A stretch of DNA of 64,000 nucleotides from Corynebacterium sp. HMSC036D02 (GTDB lineage Bacteria > Actinomycetota > Actinomycetes > Mycobacteriales > Mycobacteriaceae), in contig NZ_KV827649.1 in assembly GCF_001836165.1 (NCBI RefSeq), forward strand, positions 1 through 64,000, given 5' to 3'. The translations under genes were made by a program, and so were the position numbers. Below, one piece after another: positions 52,127-62,559 of this stretch. Numbering within the stretch: position 1 is the stretch's first letter; every line of letters starts with the position of its first letter. The notes beneath the pieces were generated by a model. That model searched no databases. It was not told the origin of the DNA and was given only the letters and a program-made list of their open reading frames with translations.

Positions 52127-53335
52127 TTACTGCTCCTCGGCCGGTGCCTCACCAACGGCCTCGCGCTGGCTGTCCAGGATGCCGGAGCGCACCGCATCAT
52201 CAACGTTGGCGAGGTGCTCATCGTAGTTATCGGTAAACACCGTGGTGCCCTTGTCATCGACGGTGACAAAGAAGAGCCAGTTACCTTCCGCTGGGTTCTC
52301 CATGGCCTGGATAGCTTCCTCCGAAGGAGAGGCAATCGGCGAATCAGGAAGACCGTCCTTGGCATAGGTATTCCATGGCGTCTCGCGGTGGCGGTCCTCA
52401 TCGGTGGTGGCCAGCTCCACGTCCTCGAGGCCATAGTTCACGGTGGAGTCCAACTCCAGGCGCATCGGCTCATCGAGACGGTTGAGGATCACTCGAGCAA
52501 CCTTGTCGAATTCACCAGCCGGGGACTCGCGCTCCACCAGGGAAGCCGCAGTCAGAAGCTCATAGGGCTTCAAACCAATTGCTTGGGCGCGGTCAACGAT
52601 GTTGGTGTCGTTGTACTTCTTCGTCGAGCGGGTGATCAGATCCGTCAGAATCTCCTGGGCATCCATGTTCGGGTCGAGCACATACTGGCCTGGGGCAATC
52701 AGCCCCTCAAGGCGCTTCGGGTCCTCGCCTCGTGCGCGAACCTCTTCCAGGGCCCACTCCGGTGCGCCCAGCTCAGCCGGGTCCACGGTGGCCGCAATCT
52801 TCTCGAGCTCTTCAGCGGAAACGCAGCCGCCTTCCTTACACGAAACCTGGGAAATCAAGGAGTAAATGCCGTAGCGAACATCACCGCCGAGCACATTGAC
52901 ATCGAGCAGCGTTGCACCGCCTTGGACGTCGAGGAGGTCCACCATATTGGCTTCATCGAGCAGCGCTTCGACGGCTGCCTTCGCGCTCATCTCCTCCTGG
53001 AGACGGTAGAAGCCGGGCTTGATTTGGCTTGCGCGTGGGTTGGAGTTGGCCGCTGAGGAGAAAGCTTCGGATGTCTTCACCACGTTCTTTTCTGCCAGCT
53101 CGGGTGCCAGTTCACCCATGGATGAGCCTTCTGGGACCTGAACGAGCTGGGTTACTCCATTACCTTGTCCCTCGTAGTCCAAGGTGCTGCCTCCTCCCAA
53201 CAGGCGGAAACCGATGTAGCCGAGTCCACCGATGATGAGGACCAAGCTCGCAATGAGCACGGCCATGCCGCGCTGACGGCGCTTGACATATTGAGGTTCC
53301 ATCGAGCGTCCGATGCGTGAAGGTTTACGGCTCAC
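52127..53335 (-). CDS. mltG: Endolytic murein transglycosylase MltG
   Basis: 402 residues. A cytoplasmic basic stretch, one transmembrane helix (about 24-47), a LysM-like region, and the YceG catalytic domain with the Glu motif [10 protein letters not shown] near 265 and VILNRL. It cuts nascent glycan strands. The start is GTG 53335, overlapping ruvX by 11 nt; an in-frame ATG lies at 53302. The insert CKEGGC near 165-175 could form a disulfide. Confidence 0.95.
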   Translation of the reverse strand: MSRKPSRIGRSMEPQYVKRRQRGMAVLIASLVLIIGGLGYIGFRLLGGGSTLDYEGQGNGVTQLVQVPEGSSMGELAPELAEKNVVKTSEAFSSAANSNPRASQIKPGFYRLQEEMSAKAAVEALLDEANMVDLLDVQGGATLLDVNVLGGDVRYGIYSLISQVSCKEGGCVSAEELEKIAATVDPAELGAPEWALEEVRARGEDPKRLEGLIAPGQYVLDPNMDAQEILTDLITRSTKKYNDTNIVDRAQAIGLKPYELLTAASLVERESPAGEFDKVARVILNRLDEPMRLELDSTVNYGLEDVELATTDEDRHRETPWNTYAKDGLPDSPIASPSEEAIQAMENPAEGNWLFFVTVDDKGTTVFTDNYDEHLANVDDAVRSGILDSQREAVGEAPAEEQ

Positions 53336-53873
53336 GTACTTCGTCTCCTACGTTTGAAGGGCTGTGGCCGTTCAACGCGAAATGGCGCGCATCCAGCCAG
53401 GACTGCAAAATTTCCACCGCGGCCGCTTGGTCAATGACCGAGCGGCCACGCTTCTCTGACACGCCAGAGGCCCGCAAAGCAGAGGTTGCCACCACCGTAG
53501 TGAGGCGCTCATCCACCATTCGCACGGGCGGAGGTTCCTTCATCCTGTCATCTTTTGCCAAGCGGCGGCGGATACGAAACGCGATTTCCTTGGCATGTTT
53601 AACACTTGATGAGCCATTGCCTTTGAGATCACGCGGCAAACCAACAGCCACCTCGACGGCGTCATACTCATGGATCAGGTCAAGCAAACGGTCAATATCG
53701 CCCTTGTCGCGATCCTTAAACCCGGTCTCACGCCGGACGGTTTCGACCGGCATGGCCAAGCGCGCGTCCCGGTCAGATACCGCCACGCCGATACGGACGG
53801 TACCGACATCGAGGCCCAATCGGCGCCCCGGGCCGGGATCGTCCACACCTGGTTTGTCGGGTTCTACGGCCAT
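53325..53873 (-). CDS. ruvX: RuvX/YqgF pre-16S rRNA processing nuclease
   Basis: 182 residues, RNase H-like fold: [39 protein letters not shown] and [11 protein letters not shown]. YqgF/RuvX trims 16S rRNA 5' ends in Escherichia coli; a role in recombination was proposed in mycobacteria. AGGAGG precedes the ATG. The Asp/Pro-rich N-terminus (1-16) is additional. Confidence 0.94.
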   Translation of the reverse strand: MAVEPDKPGVDDPGPGRRLGLDVGTVRIGVAVSDRDARLAMPVETVRRETGFKDRDKGDIDRLLDLIHEYDAVEVAVGLPRDLKGNGSSSVKHAKEIAFRIRRRLAKDDRMKEPPPVRMVDERLTTVVATSALRASGVSEKRGRSVIDQAAAVEILQSWLDARHFALNGHSPSNVGDEVREP

Positions 53874-53931
53874 CGTGCTCCTCCTGGTTCTGCGAGTCAG
53901 CTACAACTGCACGCCAATTAAGGCGCGCTCG

Positions 53932-56619
53932 TTAGTGGGCTTCGAGCTCATCACGGACGGAGTCGAAGGCCTGCTGGAGGCCTTCGACGTTGGCGCCGGA
54001 GCCTTGTGCCATATCGGGCTTACCGCCACCCTTGCCGTCAACATAGCCGGAAACCACTTTAACCAAGTCCCCAGCCTTGACACCACGTTCGTTGGCAGCC
54101 TTGGTAGCCCCCACGATGAATGGCAACTTGCCGCCCTCATTCTCCGACGCCAAGACGACCACAGCAGCGACATCGCCGAGGCGGTTCTTGATATCGGAGG
54201 CCAGCGTACGCAGGTCACCGCCGTTCACGCCCTTTGGTAGCTTGGCAGCCACGAGGGTGAAATCGTTGATGGTCTTCGCCGTCGAGATCATCTCCGCGGT
54301 CTGGGACATGAGCCGGGCCTTGTGAAGCTCGGCAATTTGCTTCTCAGCGGCTTTGAGCTTCTCCGTCAACTGCGCGATGCGCTCCGGCAGGTCCTCAGTC
54401 TGGACTTTGAGCTCGCGGGAGACCCCCTCTACGAGGGCGGTCTCCTTCGAGTAGTAGCGGAATGCATCCAGGCCCGAATAAGCCTCGATACGGCGCGCGC
54501 CCGAGCCCACGGAGGATTCGCCGAGGACAGACACCGGGCCGATCTCTGCGGTGTTCTTTACGTGCGTACCACCACAAAGCTCGATGGAAAAGGGTCCGCC
54601 CATCTCCACGACGCGGACCTCAGAACCGTAGTTCTCACCAAAGAGGGCCATCGCGCCCATCTCCTTGGCCTTGTCCAAGGAGGTCTCGATGGTATTGACC
54701 GGGAAGTGCTGGTCCACTGCCTGGTTAGTCACCAAAGCGATCTCATCGAGCTGCTCCTGGGTGAGCTGGTCGGTGTAGTTGAAGTCAAAGCGCAGGTAGC
54801 CCGGACGGTTCAAGGAACCAGCCTGGACTGCAGTCGGGCCCAGTACCTGGCGCAGCGCGGCGTGGATGAGGTGCGTGGCGGAGTGCGCCTGCACGGCGCC
54901 GTGGCGCCATTGTTCATCAACGGCAGCCGTCACGCCGTTGCCCAACTCAAGGCCGCCGGCGGTCACCGTGGCCTTGTGGACCCACAGCTTCTTGCCGATC
55001 TTCTGCACGTCGTTGACCTCAAGGAGGGTCTCGCCAGCGATAATGCGGCCCCGGTCGGCGGTCTGGCCGCCGGCTTCGGCGTAGAGCGGCGACTGGTCCA
55101 GAATTACCTCGACGGTGTCTCCTGTCTCGACCTCAGTGACCTTCTCGCCATCGCGCACAAGGCCGATGACCTTGGCCTCGGACTCCAAGGTTTCATAGCC
55201 CGTGAACAGGGTCGGGTGATTATCCACCCACTCGCGGTAGAGCGACAAGTCAGCATGACCATGCTTCTTGGCCTGGTTATCAGCCTTGGCACGGCGGCGC
55301 TGCTCGCCCATGGCGGCGTCGAAGCCGTCCATATCTACGGTCAAACCGGCTTCCTGCGCCATCTCCAGGGTCAAGTCGATGGGGAAACCATAGGTATCGT
55401 GCAGTTCAAAAGCCTTCTCGCCGGAGAGGACCTTCGGAGTGGCCGCACGAGAGGTGTTCTTCAGCTCGGTCACGGCTTCGTCGAAAAGCTTGGTGCCCGA
55501 CTCCAGCGTCTTCAGGAAGGCCTTCTCCTCCGCCACGGCAACGCGCAGAATACGCTCGCGGTTTTCTGCGATCTCCGGGTAGGACGGGGTCATGGTGTCC
55601 ATGATGGTGTTCATGAAACGCTCCATGGTCGCCCCCTTCGCGCCCAACAACTTAGCGGAGCGAATGATGCGACGAAGCAGGCGACGCAGAATGTAGCCAC
55701 GCCCCTCGTTACCGGGGGTAACGCCATCCAAGATGAGCATCATGCCGGTGCGCGAGTGGTCTGCCACTACGCGGAAACGGATCAGGTCTTCCTTCGGCGC
55801 ATCCGGAACGTACTTCGCACCGGTGAGCTCTTCGGCTACGTCGATAACCGGGCGCAGCAGATCCGTCTCATAAACATTGTCCACGCCCTGCAGGATGCAG
55901 GCGACGCGCTCGATGCCCATGCCGGTATCGATATTCTTCTTGGGCAGCTCACCAATGATTTCAAAGTTGCCCTTGCCGATGCCTTCGCCGCGCTCGTTCT
56001 GCATGAAGACCAAGTTCCAGATCTCCATGTAGCGGTTATCGTCCGCGACGGGACCACCGTCCTGGCCATATTCCGGACCGCGGTCATAATAGATCTCGGA
56101 GCACGGACCGCACGGGCCGGGGATACCCATGGACCAGTAATTATCCTCCATTCCGAGGCGCTGGATGCGCTCGCGGGGAACGCCGATCTTGTTGTGCCAG
56201 ATATCAGCTGCCTCATCGTCATCGAGGTAGACCGTGACCCATAAACGCTCGGGGTCGAGCCCCAAGCCGCCATCCTCTACCGAGTTCGTCAGAAGGTTCC
56301 AGGCGTGGGTAATGGCCCCCTCCTTGAAGTACTGGCCAAAGGAGAAGTTGCCTGCCATCTGGAAGAAGGTGTTGTGGCGGGTGGTGATGCCTACTTCCTC
56401 GATATCCAAGGTGCGCACGCATTTCTGGATAGAGGTCGCCGTACCGTTAGCAAAAGGCGGGTTCTGCTGGCCCAAGAAGTAGGGCTTGAAGGGAACCATG
56501 CCGGCGTTGACGAAGAGCAGGTTCGGGTCATCCAGGATCAGCGATGCGCTGGGCACAGCCTCGTGGCCGGCCTTGACGAAGTGCTGGGTAAAGCGTTCCC
56601 GGATCTCATGAGTCTTCAC
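53932..56619 (-). CDS. alaS: Alanyl-tRNA synthetase
   Basis: 895 residues. A class II catalytic core ([20 protein letters not shown] to about 450), an editing domain with [12 protein letters not shown] (HxxxH) and [13 protein letters not shown], and a C-terminal C-Ala domain. The GTG at 56619 gives [10 protein letters not shown] and has AAGGA 9 nt upstream; a TTG at 56625 is also in frame. Confidence 0.97.
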   Translation of the reverse strand: MKTHEIRERFTQHFVKAGHEAVPSASLILDDPNLLFVNAGMVPFKPYFLGQQNPPFANGTATSIQKCVRTLDIEEVGITTRHNTFFQMAGNFSFGQYFKEGAITHAWNLLTNSVEDGGLGLDPERLWVTVYLDDDEAADIWHNKIGVPRERIQRLGMEDNYWSMGIPGPCGPCSEIYYDRGPEYGQDGGPVADDNRYMEIWNLVFMQNERGEGIGKGNFEIIGELPKKNIDTGMGIERVACILQGVDNVYETDLLRPVIDVAEELTGAKYVPDAPKEDLIRFRVVADHSRTGMMLILDGVTPGNEGRGYILRRLLRRIIRSAKLLGAKGATMERFMNTIMDTMTPSYPEIAENRERILRVAVAEEKAFLKTLESGTKLFDEAVTELKNTSRAATPKVLSGEKAFELHDTYGFPIDLTLEMAQEAGLTVDMDGFDAAMGEQRRRAKADNQAKKHGHADLSLYREWVDNHPTLFTGYETLESEAKVIGLVRDGEKVTEVETGDTVEVILDQSPLYAEAGGQTADRGRIIAGETLLEVNDVQKIGKKLWVHKATVTAGGLELGNGVTAAVDEQWRHGAVQAHSATHLIHAALRQVLGPTAVQAGSLNRPGYLRFDFNYTDQLTQEQLDEIALVTNQAVDQHFPVNTIETSLDKAKEMGAMALFGENYGSEVRVVEMGGPFSIELCGGTHVKNTAEIGPVSVLGESSVGSGARRIEAYSGLDAFRYYSKETALVEGVSRELKVQTEDLPERIAQLTEKLKAAEKQIAELHKARLMSQTAEMISTAKTINDFTLVAAKLPKGVNGGDLRTLASDIKNRLGDVAAVVVLASENEGGKLPFIVGATKAANERGVKAGDLVKVVSGYVDGKGGGKPDMAQGSGANVEGLQQAFDSVRDELEAH

Positions 56620-56686
56620 GAGCAAAAGTCCTTCACTGTTGAATGGTTTCTAGTCAGCGCTCAACTTTACCCGTCCGGTGCTGTGC

Positions 56687-58042
56687 TTAGCGACGCCGCC
56701 CCCGGATGATGTCCCGCAACCTCCCCAGGTACTCGCGCACCCGTTTTTCCGCGCCGTGGTCGGTGGGCTGATAATACTCGGCATCAGCCAGCGTCTCCGG
56801 CAAATACTGCTGGGCTAGCACACCGCGTGGATCATCGTGCGGGTACTGGTAGCCGACGGCGTTTCCCAAGCGCTTAGCCCCCTCGTAGTGACCGTCGCGC
56901 AGGTGCGCGGGCACGTGCCCGCTCTTACCGGCCTGGACATCGGCTTGGGCGGCGTTGATGGCATTAATAACAGAGTTCGACTTCGGCGCCGTGGCCAGGT
57001 GGATTGTGGCCTGCGCCAGCGGAATGCGCGCCTCGGGCAGGCCAATCAGGGCCGCAGCCTCCGCCGCGGCCACGGCGGTGGGCAAAGCGGTGGGATCCGC
57101 CATCCCGATGTCTTCGGAGGCATGCACGATGAGCCGGCGCGCGATGAAGCGTGGGTCTTCACCGGCCTCAATCATGCGGGCGAGGTAGTGCAACGCTGCG
57201 TCCACGTCGGAGCCGCGGATGGACTTAATAAAGGCGGAGACAACGTCATAGTGTTGGTCCCCGTCACGGTCATAGCGCACCACCGCGCGGTTGACGTTGT
57301 CTTTGAGAATGTCGACGGTGAGCTCGCCGCCATCCGGTACCGCTTCGGCAGCCGCCTCGAGATAGGTCAGCGTGCGTCGCGCATCACCGCCGGCGAGCAG
57401 CACCAGCTGATCCAAAGCGTCTTCCGATGCGGTTATTCGCCCCGCCAAACCGCGCTCACTCCTCAGCGCCCGTTCCGCGAGGCTGCGGAGGGAGGCGTCG
57501 TCAAGCGGCTCCAAGTGCAGCAGCAGCGAACGCGAAAGCAGCGGCGCCACCACAGAGAACGAAGGATTCTCGGTGGTCGCGGCCACGAGAAGGACAGTGC
57601 GGTTCTCCACGGCAGCCAGCAATGCATCCTGCTGGGTTTTGGAGAAGCGATGTACCTCATCGATAAAGAGCACCGTGCGGCGGCCCTCGATGAGCTCGCG
57701 GCGCGCATGAGTAATCACTTCGCGGACTTGCTTAACCCCAGAGTCTAGGGCAGAAAGCCCAATGAAGTTATCCCCCAAGGAGGAAGCGATGAGGGAGGCT
57801 AGCGTTGTCTTTCCGGTTCCCGGCGGGCCGTAGAGGATGACTGAGGCCTCCCCCGAGCCCTCCACCAGCCGGCGCAACGGGGTCCCCGGCTCCAGTAGGT
57901 GCTTCTGCCCCACCACTTCATCAAGGCTCTGCGGCCGCATACGAGCGGCAAGGGGTGAGCCGGAATGAGTTGCAAACATATCGGGGCCACCCGGCAGGCG
58001 TGGCGCTGACTGGTCATCGCCGAAGAGTGACTCCTGCCCCAT
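56687..58042 (-). CDS. rarA: Replication-associated recombination protein RarA (MgsA)
   Basis: 451-residue AAA+ ATPase related to eukaryotic WRNIP1. An N-terminal [10 protein letters not shown] (clamp-binding-like), Walker [10 protein letters not shown] near 68-76, Walker [11 protein letters not shown], sensor TTENPSF, then the MgsA C-terminal domain with [11 protein letters not shown]. It acts at stalled forks. Its ATG overlaps the stop of the kinase-like gene (TGATG). Confidence 0.95.
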   Translation of the reverse strand: MGQESLFGDDQSAPRLPGGPDMFATHSGSPLAARMRPQSLDEVVGQKHLLEPGTPLRRLVEGSGEASVILYGPPGTGKTTLASLIASSLGDNFIGLSALDSGVKQVREVITHARRELIEGRRTVLFIDEVHRFSKTQQDALLAAVENRTVLLVAATTENPSFSVVAPLLSRSLLLHLEPLDDASLRSLAERALRSERGLAGRITASEDALDQLVLLAGGDARRTLTYLEAAAEAVPDGGELTVDILKDNVNRAVVRYDRDGDQHYDVVSAFIKSIRGSDVDAALHYLARMIEAGEDPRFIARRLIVHASEDIGMADPTALPTAVAAAEAAALIGLPEARIPLAQATIHLATAPKSNSVINAINAAQADVQAGKSGHVPAHLRDGHYEGAKRLGNAVGYQYPHDDPRGVLAQQYLPETLADAEYYQPTDHGAEKRVREYLGRLRDIIRGRRR

Positions 58043-59259
58043 CAGGACTCCCGGAGACGGGAAGCTACTGCGCGGCCAAATGCGGCCACCGCGGAGCATC
58101 CATCATTCTTGCACTGCGCGGCAAACCGCGACAGCGCCTCGAAGGTTTCATAAAGATCACGGCGGATGAGGGCCTCATCTTCGGTGAAGGGCCCTTGATC
58201 GGAGCGGCGAAGCAGCGAGCGACGCGGGTCACGATAAATCTCGGCATTGCCCTCCGCCAGAGCTACAACACCTTCGATCCCACCGGCATACATGGTTGTC
58301 ACGCTCGACAGAGCCCAACCGATGAGGCAGGCCACGAGCAATTCATGCAGTGTCTTCTCATCAGCAAACTGGGGCCATACATCGACGATGCGGCGCTGCC
58401 AGGCTTGGATGAAGACATCCGCTTCACTATCAGTAATCGGCCGTGAGAACAGGAATTGCGGGAAGCCAGCAACAACGCAGGCCACGTCGAAACCAACGTT
58501 ACGGAAACCAGCCCACTCATAATCCAGGAAGGTCAACGTTGTCCCCGCAATGATGTTGTCTGGGGACAGATCGAAGGGAGTAAAAGCGCGGTTGCGGCCA
58601 GAGCTAAAGCTCTGCATGGCGCTGCGAGCCAAGTCGCGGACGTGCTCCGGCGGTTCCAGTCCGGCCTCACTGAGAATGTCAGCGCCGATCATAATGGAGC
58701 GCTTCAGCGAATCATCACGCAGCGCCTGGTGCTCAGCATATTCGGGATGCCGGCGCAGCTGACGGTTCAGCAGGGCCTCGTAATCCTCTTCGCGCCCCGC
58801 CGTTCCTGCGTGCATCTTGCCCAGCGCGCTGCCCAGGGATCGGAGCAGCTCACCGCGATCCTCATCGCTGCTGTGGGCGAGGGTATCCGCCAAGGTGTCG
58901 CCATCGCCGGCGTCGGTAAGCACGAGGATGCGCTTTTCCACATCGTGCGCAAGCAGGACTGGGCCTGGGCGGACCTCTTCAGACAGCGCCGTGGTGAATT
59001 GATAGGCCACCACTTCGCGTAGAAGCGCAGCGTCATCAATAGTGTGCCCGGTGACCGGGTTGTACTTGATGACGACCGACCGATGTGGAAAGAAGGCACT
59101 TGGTGTCGTGCGGGCACGAAGTACCACAGCATTGCCCGAGCCGGTGAGCTGTTGAATGTCACTCAGCTCAGGCTCGCCGCCATAGCGGCGGGAAATCATC
59201 AGCGATGCTTCCGTCACCACGGCATCAGCCGCAGAACTATTCATGGACTCGTGTCCCAT
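58042..59259 (-). CDS. APH-fold phosphotransferase-like protein
   Basis: 405 residues from the chosen start. An aminoglycoside-phosphotransferase/choline-kinase fold: N-lobe [10 protein letters not shown] with the ATP Lys, catalytic loop [12 protein letters not shown] and metal-binding LDYEWAG. The His of the usual HGD loop is replaced by Pro (PFD), while the Asp, the following Asn and the DYE are kept. Substrate unknown. Other starts: ATG 59244, GTG 59268, TTG 59301. It is coupled to rarA. Confidence 0.78.
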   Translation of the reverse strand: MGHESMNSSAADAVVTEASLMISRRYGGEPELSDIQQLTGSGNAVVLRARTTPSAFFPHRSVVIKYNPVTGHTIDDAALLREVVAYQFTTALSEEVRPGPVLLAHDVEKRILVLTDAGDGDTLADTLAHSSDEDRGELLRSLGSALGKMHAGTAGREEDYEALLNRQLRRHPEYAEHQALRDDSLKRSIMIGADILSEAGLEPPEHVRDLARSAMQSFSSGRNRAFTPFDLSPDNIIAGTTLTFLDYEWAGFRNVGFDVACVVAGFPQFLFSRPITDSEADVFIQAWQRRIVDVWPQFADEKTLHELLVACLIGWALSSVTTMYAGGIEGVVALAEGNAEIYRDPRRSLLRRSDQGPFTEDEALIRRDLYETFEALSRFAAQCKNDGCSAVAAFGRAVASRLRES

Positions 59260-59325
59260 CGAATTCACTTGCTTGCCTGCCTCCACTTGTCGTAGGCCCA
59301 ACTACATTACCGGCGCTGCGCGGTC

Positions 59326-61146
59326 TTAAGACTCCTTCCCAGCCTTCTCCCCTTGTGCAGCCTTAGCGGCCTTTTCCGGCTTGAAGTCTACGCCGGTCTC
59401 CTTGCGCTGCTCAGCAGGGATGGTGCCCGGAGCATCGGTCAAGGGATCTACGCCGCCACCCGACTTCGGGAAGGCAATGACGTCACGGATGGAATCGAAT
59501 CCGCCCAGCAGGGAGACGATGCGGTCCCAGCCGAAAGCGATGCCGCCATGCGGCGGAGCACCGAACTGGAAAGCCTCGAGTAGGAAGCCGAACTTCTCCT
59601 GTGCTTCCTCTTCACCAATGCCCATGACATCGAAGACGCGCTTTTGCACATCCTGGTCGTGGATACGGATGGAGCCGCCGCCGATCTCGTTGCCGTTGCA
59701 GACGATGTCATAGGCGTAGGCCAAGGCCTCTCCCGGATTCTCATCAAAGTTATCCAGGTACTCCGGCTTCGGCGAGGTAAAGGCGTGGTGGACTGCCGTC
59801 CACTTGGAGTGGCCCAGAGCAACGTCGCCCGAAGCGGTGGCATCAGCGGCCGGCTCGAAGAGCGGTGCGTCCACAACCCAGGTGAAGGCCCAGTCGCCGT
59901 CCTTGATGAGGTCCAGCTTCTTTGCAATCTCACCGCGCGCTGCGCCCAGCAAAGCACGGGAAGACTTTACGTCACCTGCGGCGAAGAAGATGGCGTCACC
60001 CGGCTTAGCACCGACGTGCTCGGCAATGCCCTCGCGCTCGGCATCAGTAATGTTCTTGGCCACTGGGCCACCCAGGGTGCCATCCTCGGCGATCGTGATA
60101 TAAGCCAGGCCCTTCGCACCGCGTTGCTTTGCCCATTCCTGCCAAGCGTCGAACTGGCGGCGCGGCTGGGAAGCTCCGCCGTCCATGACAACAGCACCGA
60201 CGTATTCGTTCTGGAAGACACGGAAGGTGGTGTCCTTGAAGAACTCAGTGCACTCCACGATCTTGATGTCGAAGCGCAGGTCCGGCTTATCAGAGCCGTA
60301 GTACTTCATGGCATCGGCGTAGGACATGCGCGGGATGGGCGTCTTAATCTCGTAGCCGATGAGCTTCCAGAGAGCGGATACAATCTCTTCCGCTAGGGCA
60401 ATAACATCGTCCTGGTCCACGAAGGACATCTCAACGTCAAGCTGCGTAAATTCAGGCTGGCGGTCCGCGCGGAAATCCTCATCGCGGTAGCAGCGAGCGA
60501 TCTGGTAGTAACGCTCCATGCCGGCCACCATGAGTAGCTGCTTAAACAGCTGCGGGGACTGCGGAAGTGCGTACCAGCTACCCGGCTTGAGGCGGGCGGG
60601 CACGAGGAAGTCACGAGCGCCCTCCGGGGTGGAACGAGTCAGGGTCGGGGTTTCGATCTCGGTGAAGTCGTGGCTGTCCAGAACTTCGCGGGCGGCGCGG
60701 TTCGCTGCCGAGCGCAGACGCAGCGCCTCGTGCTGACGCTCGCGGCGCAGGTCCAGGTAGCGGTACTTCAGTCGGGTTTCCTCACCGACTTCGCCGGAAG
60801 AAGACGGATCATCAATCTGGAACGGCAGTGCTGCGGACTTGTTGAGCATCTCCAGATCGGTGACGTTGACCTCAATCTCACCGGAGGCCAGGTTCGGGTT
60901 AGCCGAACCCTCAGGGCGCGGCTCCACAACGCCTGTGACCTTCACGCAGTACTCAGAACGCAGGTCGTGGGCACGCTCAGCCACCTCGGTCTCGCGGAAA
61001 ACTACCTGGGCAACGCCGGAACGGTCACGCAGGTCAATGAAGATAACACCACCGTGGTCGCGACGGCGTGCTACCCAACCCGTCAGGGTGACGGTCTCCC
61101 CCGCCATCTCCTTGCGCAGTTCGCCTGCCAAATGTGTACGCAGCAC
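59326..61146 (-). CDS. aspS: Aspartyl-tRNA synthetase
   Basis: 606 residues, bacterial type: an OB-fold anticodon domain ([23 protein letters not shown], about 20-105), the class II core with [20 protein letters not shown] and [19 protein letters not shown], a GAD insertion (about 290-410) and motif 3 [15 protein letters not shown]. It starts with GTG at 61146, with AAGGGA before it. A Lys/Ala/Glu-rich tail of about 25 residues ends it. Confidence 0.97.
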   Translation of the reverse strand: MLRTHLAGELRKEMAGETVTLTGWVARRRDHGGVIFIDLRDRSGVAQVVFRETEVAERAHDLRSEYCVKVTGVVEPRPEGSANPNLASGEIEVNVTDLEMLNKSAALPFQIDDPSSSGEVGEETRLKYRYLDLRRERQHEALRLRSAANRAAREVLDSHDFTEIETPTLTRSTPEGARDFLVPARLKPGSWYALPQSPQLFKQLLMVAGMERYYQIARCYRDEDFRADRQPEFTQLDVEMSFVDQDDVIALAEEIVSALWKLIGYEIKTPIPRMSYADAMKYYGSDKPDLRFDIKIVECTEFFKDTTFRVFQNEYVGAVVMDGGASQPRRQFDAWQEWAKQRGAKGLAYITIAEDGTLGGPVAKNITDAEREGIAEHVGAKPGDAIFFAAGDVKSSRALLGAARGEIAKKLDLIKDGDWAFTWVVDAPLFEPAADATASGDVALGHSKWTAVHHAFTSPKPEYLDNFDENPGEALAYAYDIVCNGNEIGGGSIRIHDQDVQKRVFDVMGIGEEEAQEKFGFLLEAFQFGAPPHGGIAFGWDRIVSLLGGFDSIRDVIAFPKSGGGVDPLTDAPGTIPAEQRKETGVDFKPEKAAKAAQGEKAGKES

Positions 61147-61337
61147 TTTCGTTCAATCCCTTCTCATCGTTGACGCTCGCACCCACTCACGCCACGCGTA
61201 GACAGCACGCGCCGAGGGATGCAAGTACTTGAACGGCCCAAGTCTACCGCCCGCACCGGACTTGCTCAGCGCTAGGGTGAACACCATGTGCTTGTCGGCA
61301 GTCCACTTATCGAGCAGACACCACCTACAGCTTGTGG

Positions 61338-61343
61338 CAAAAT
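61338..61343 (+). promoter_or_regulatory. -10 element for leaderless metallopeptidase gene
   Basis: CAAAAT, 7 nt before the ATG at 61351; no ribosome site. It supports this ATG over the earlier in-frame start at 61288. Confidence 0.4.
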
Positions 61344-61350
61344 CTCTGGC

Positions 61351-62244
61351 ATGACTTTTAAATCTGGCGCCAATTTTGATGGTAAGCGAGCTAGCTCCGG
61401 CGGTGGAGGCCGCGGCGGCATGATCGCTACCGGCGGCGGCATTGGCTCTCTCCTTCTTATTGGTCTCTATCTACTACTCGGCGGCGATCCTGGCGCCATC
61501 ACCGGAAGCGATCCCCAGACCGACCAGACCCAGGTGGGACCAGAGGAAAGCGGCGAAGACGCATTTGCGCATTGCCAAACTGCCGAGGACGGCAATAAGT
61601 ACGACGATTGCCGCGTCATGTTTGCCGCCCAGTCCGTCGATAAGGTCTGGGCCCAGCAGTTGCCGGATCAGGCAGGCATCGAGTACATCGAACCGGGCCG
61701 CGTCATCTTCAACAACACCACCATGTCCGGCTGTGGCCAAGCCTCCGGCGCCACGGGCCCGTTCTACTGCCCGGCCGATGAGTCGGCCTACTTCGACACC
61801 GCCTTCTTTGATCAGCTCCGCAATTTCGGCGGCGAGAATGCTCCTCTGGCACAGATGTACATCGTGGCCCACGAATTTGGCCACCACATTCAAAAGCTGG
61901 AAGGCACGCTCAGCTTGTCCAATTACAACGAGCCCGGCGAGGATTCCAACGCTGTGAAGATTGAGCTGCAAGCTGATTGCTATGCCGGCCTCTGGGCACA
62001 CTACGCCGATGAGGGCGAAGACGCTCTGCTCGAGACGATTACTGAACAACAAGTAACCGATGCCGTGAACACCGCTCGTGCTGTGGGCGATGACAACATC
62101 CAGCGCCGCTCGGGCGGCGAAGTACGCCCAGACATGTGGACGCACGGCTCCTCCGAGGACCGCGCTCAGGCCTTCCTCGCTGGATATAACACCGGCAAGA
62201 TGGAACAGTGCGACACCTTGGGCCGAGGCGTATACAAGTCTTAA
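61351..62244 (+). CDS. YpfJ-type zinc metallopeptidase, membrane-anchored
   Basis: 297 residues. A Gly-rich N-terminus (SSGGGGRGG), one transmembrane helix (about 26-46), an acidic linker and an exported peptidase domain with H174-E-F-G-H178 and the third-ligand region ELQADCYAGLWAHY. Several Cys (CQTAEDGNKYDDC, CGQASGATGPFYC) suggest disulfides. The family (neutral zinc metallopeptidase) has no well-defined substrate. Confidence 0.9.
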   Translation: MTFKSGANFDGKRASSGGGGRGGMIATGGGIGSLLLIGLYLLLGGDPGAITGSDPQTDQTQVGPEESGEDAFAHCQTAEDGNKYDDCRVMFAAQSVDKVWAQQLPDQAGIEYIEPGRVIFNNTTMSGCGQASGATGPFYCPADESAYFDTAFFDQLRNFGGENAPLAQMYIVAHEFGHHIQKLEGTLSLSNYNEPGEDSNAVKIELQADCYAGLWAHYADEGEDALLETITEQQVTDAVNTARAVGDDNIQRRSGGEVRPDMWTHGSSEDRAQAFLAGYNTGKMEQCDTLGRGVYKS

Positions 62245-62559
62245 TACTGAGCTTAAATAGTGCTAGTGCGGTCGCCACAAGGTCGCACCACCCCCAAATG
62301 TGCCACAAAAATGCAGATTAAATTCAAATACATGAAGTGTTTACCTGCTGGCAATCTTGATGCTTTACCCTGATCAAGTTCCCGCCGGTTTGCGGTGGGT
62401 TCCGCTCTGTCTTTAAAAGCATAAAAGAACCATGCGTGATGCCATCACCCTGCACCGCGACAGGCACACTATCCCCTGCTTTCACGGCGCATCCGCCCTG
62501 CCCGCGGCAGCCCGCGCTTCCTCATCACGCAACGTTCTCTTCATGAAAGGAACGACGTT
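62245..62559 (+). other. Intergenic region before the phosphate transporter
   Basis: No gene seen in these 315 nt. It holds an imperfect hairpin with GTGCG/CGCAC arms (about 62268-62288), a CTTGAT/ATCAAG stem (about 62354-62376) and a GC-rich inverted segment around 62381-62402 followed by TTTAAAAG. A long untranslated leader is likely, but no known riboswitch could be matched. Confidence 0.4.

Noticed and set aside
54322-56244. 640-codon plus-strand open frame
   Set aside because: Fully antisense to alaS, whose protein motifs are intact. Long antisense frames are common in GC-rich codon usage; the translation shows no family.
62340-62410. Thiamine-pyrophosphate-riboswitch-like wording (GAACTTGATC...GGTAA) on the minus strand
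   Set aside because: The CUGAGA core is missing, the order is wrong, and no gene lies downstream on that strand.
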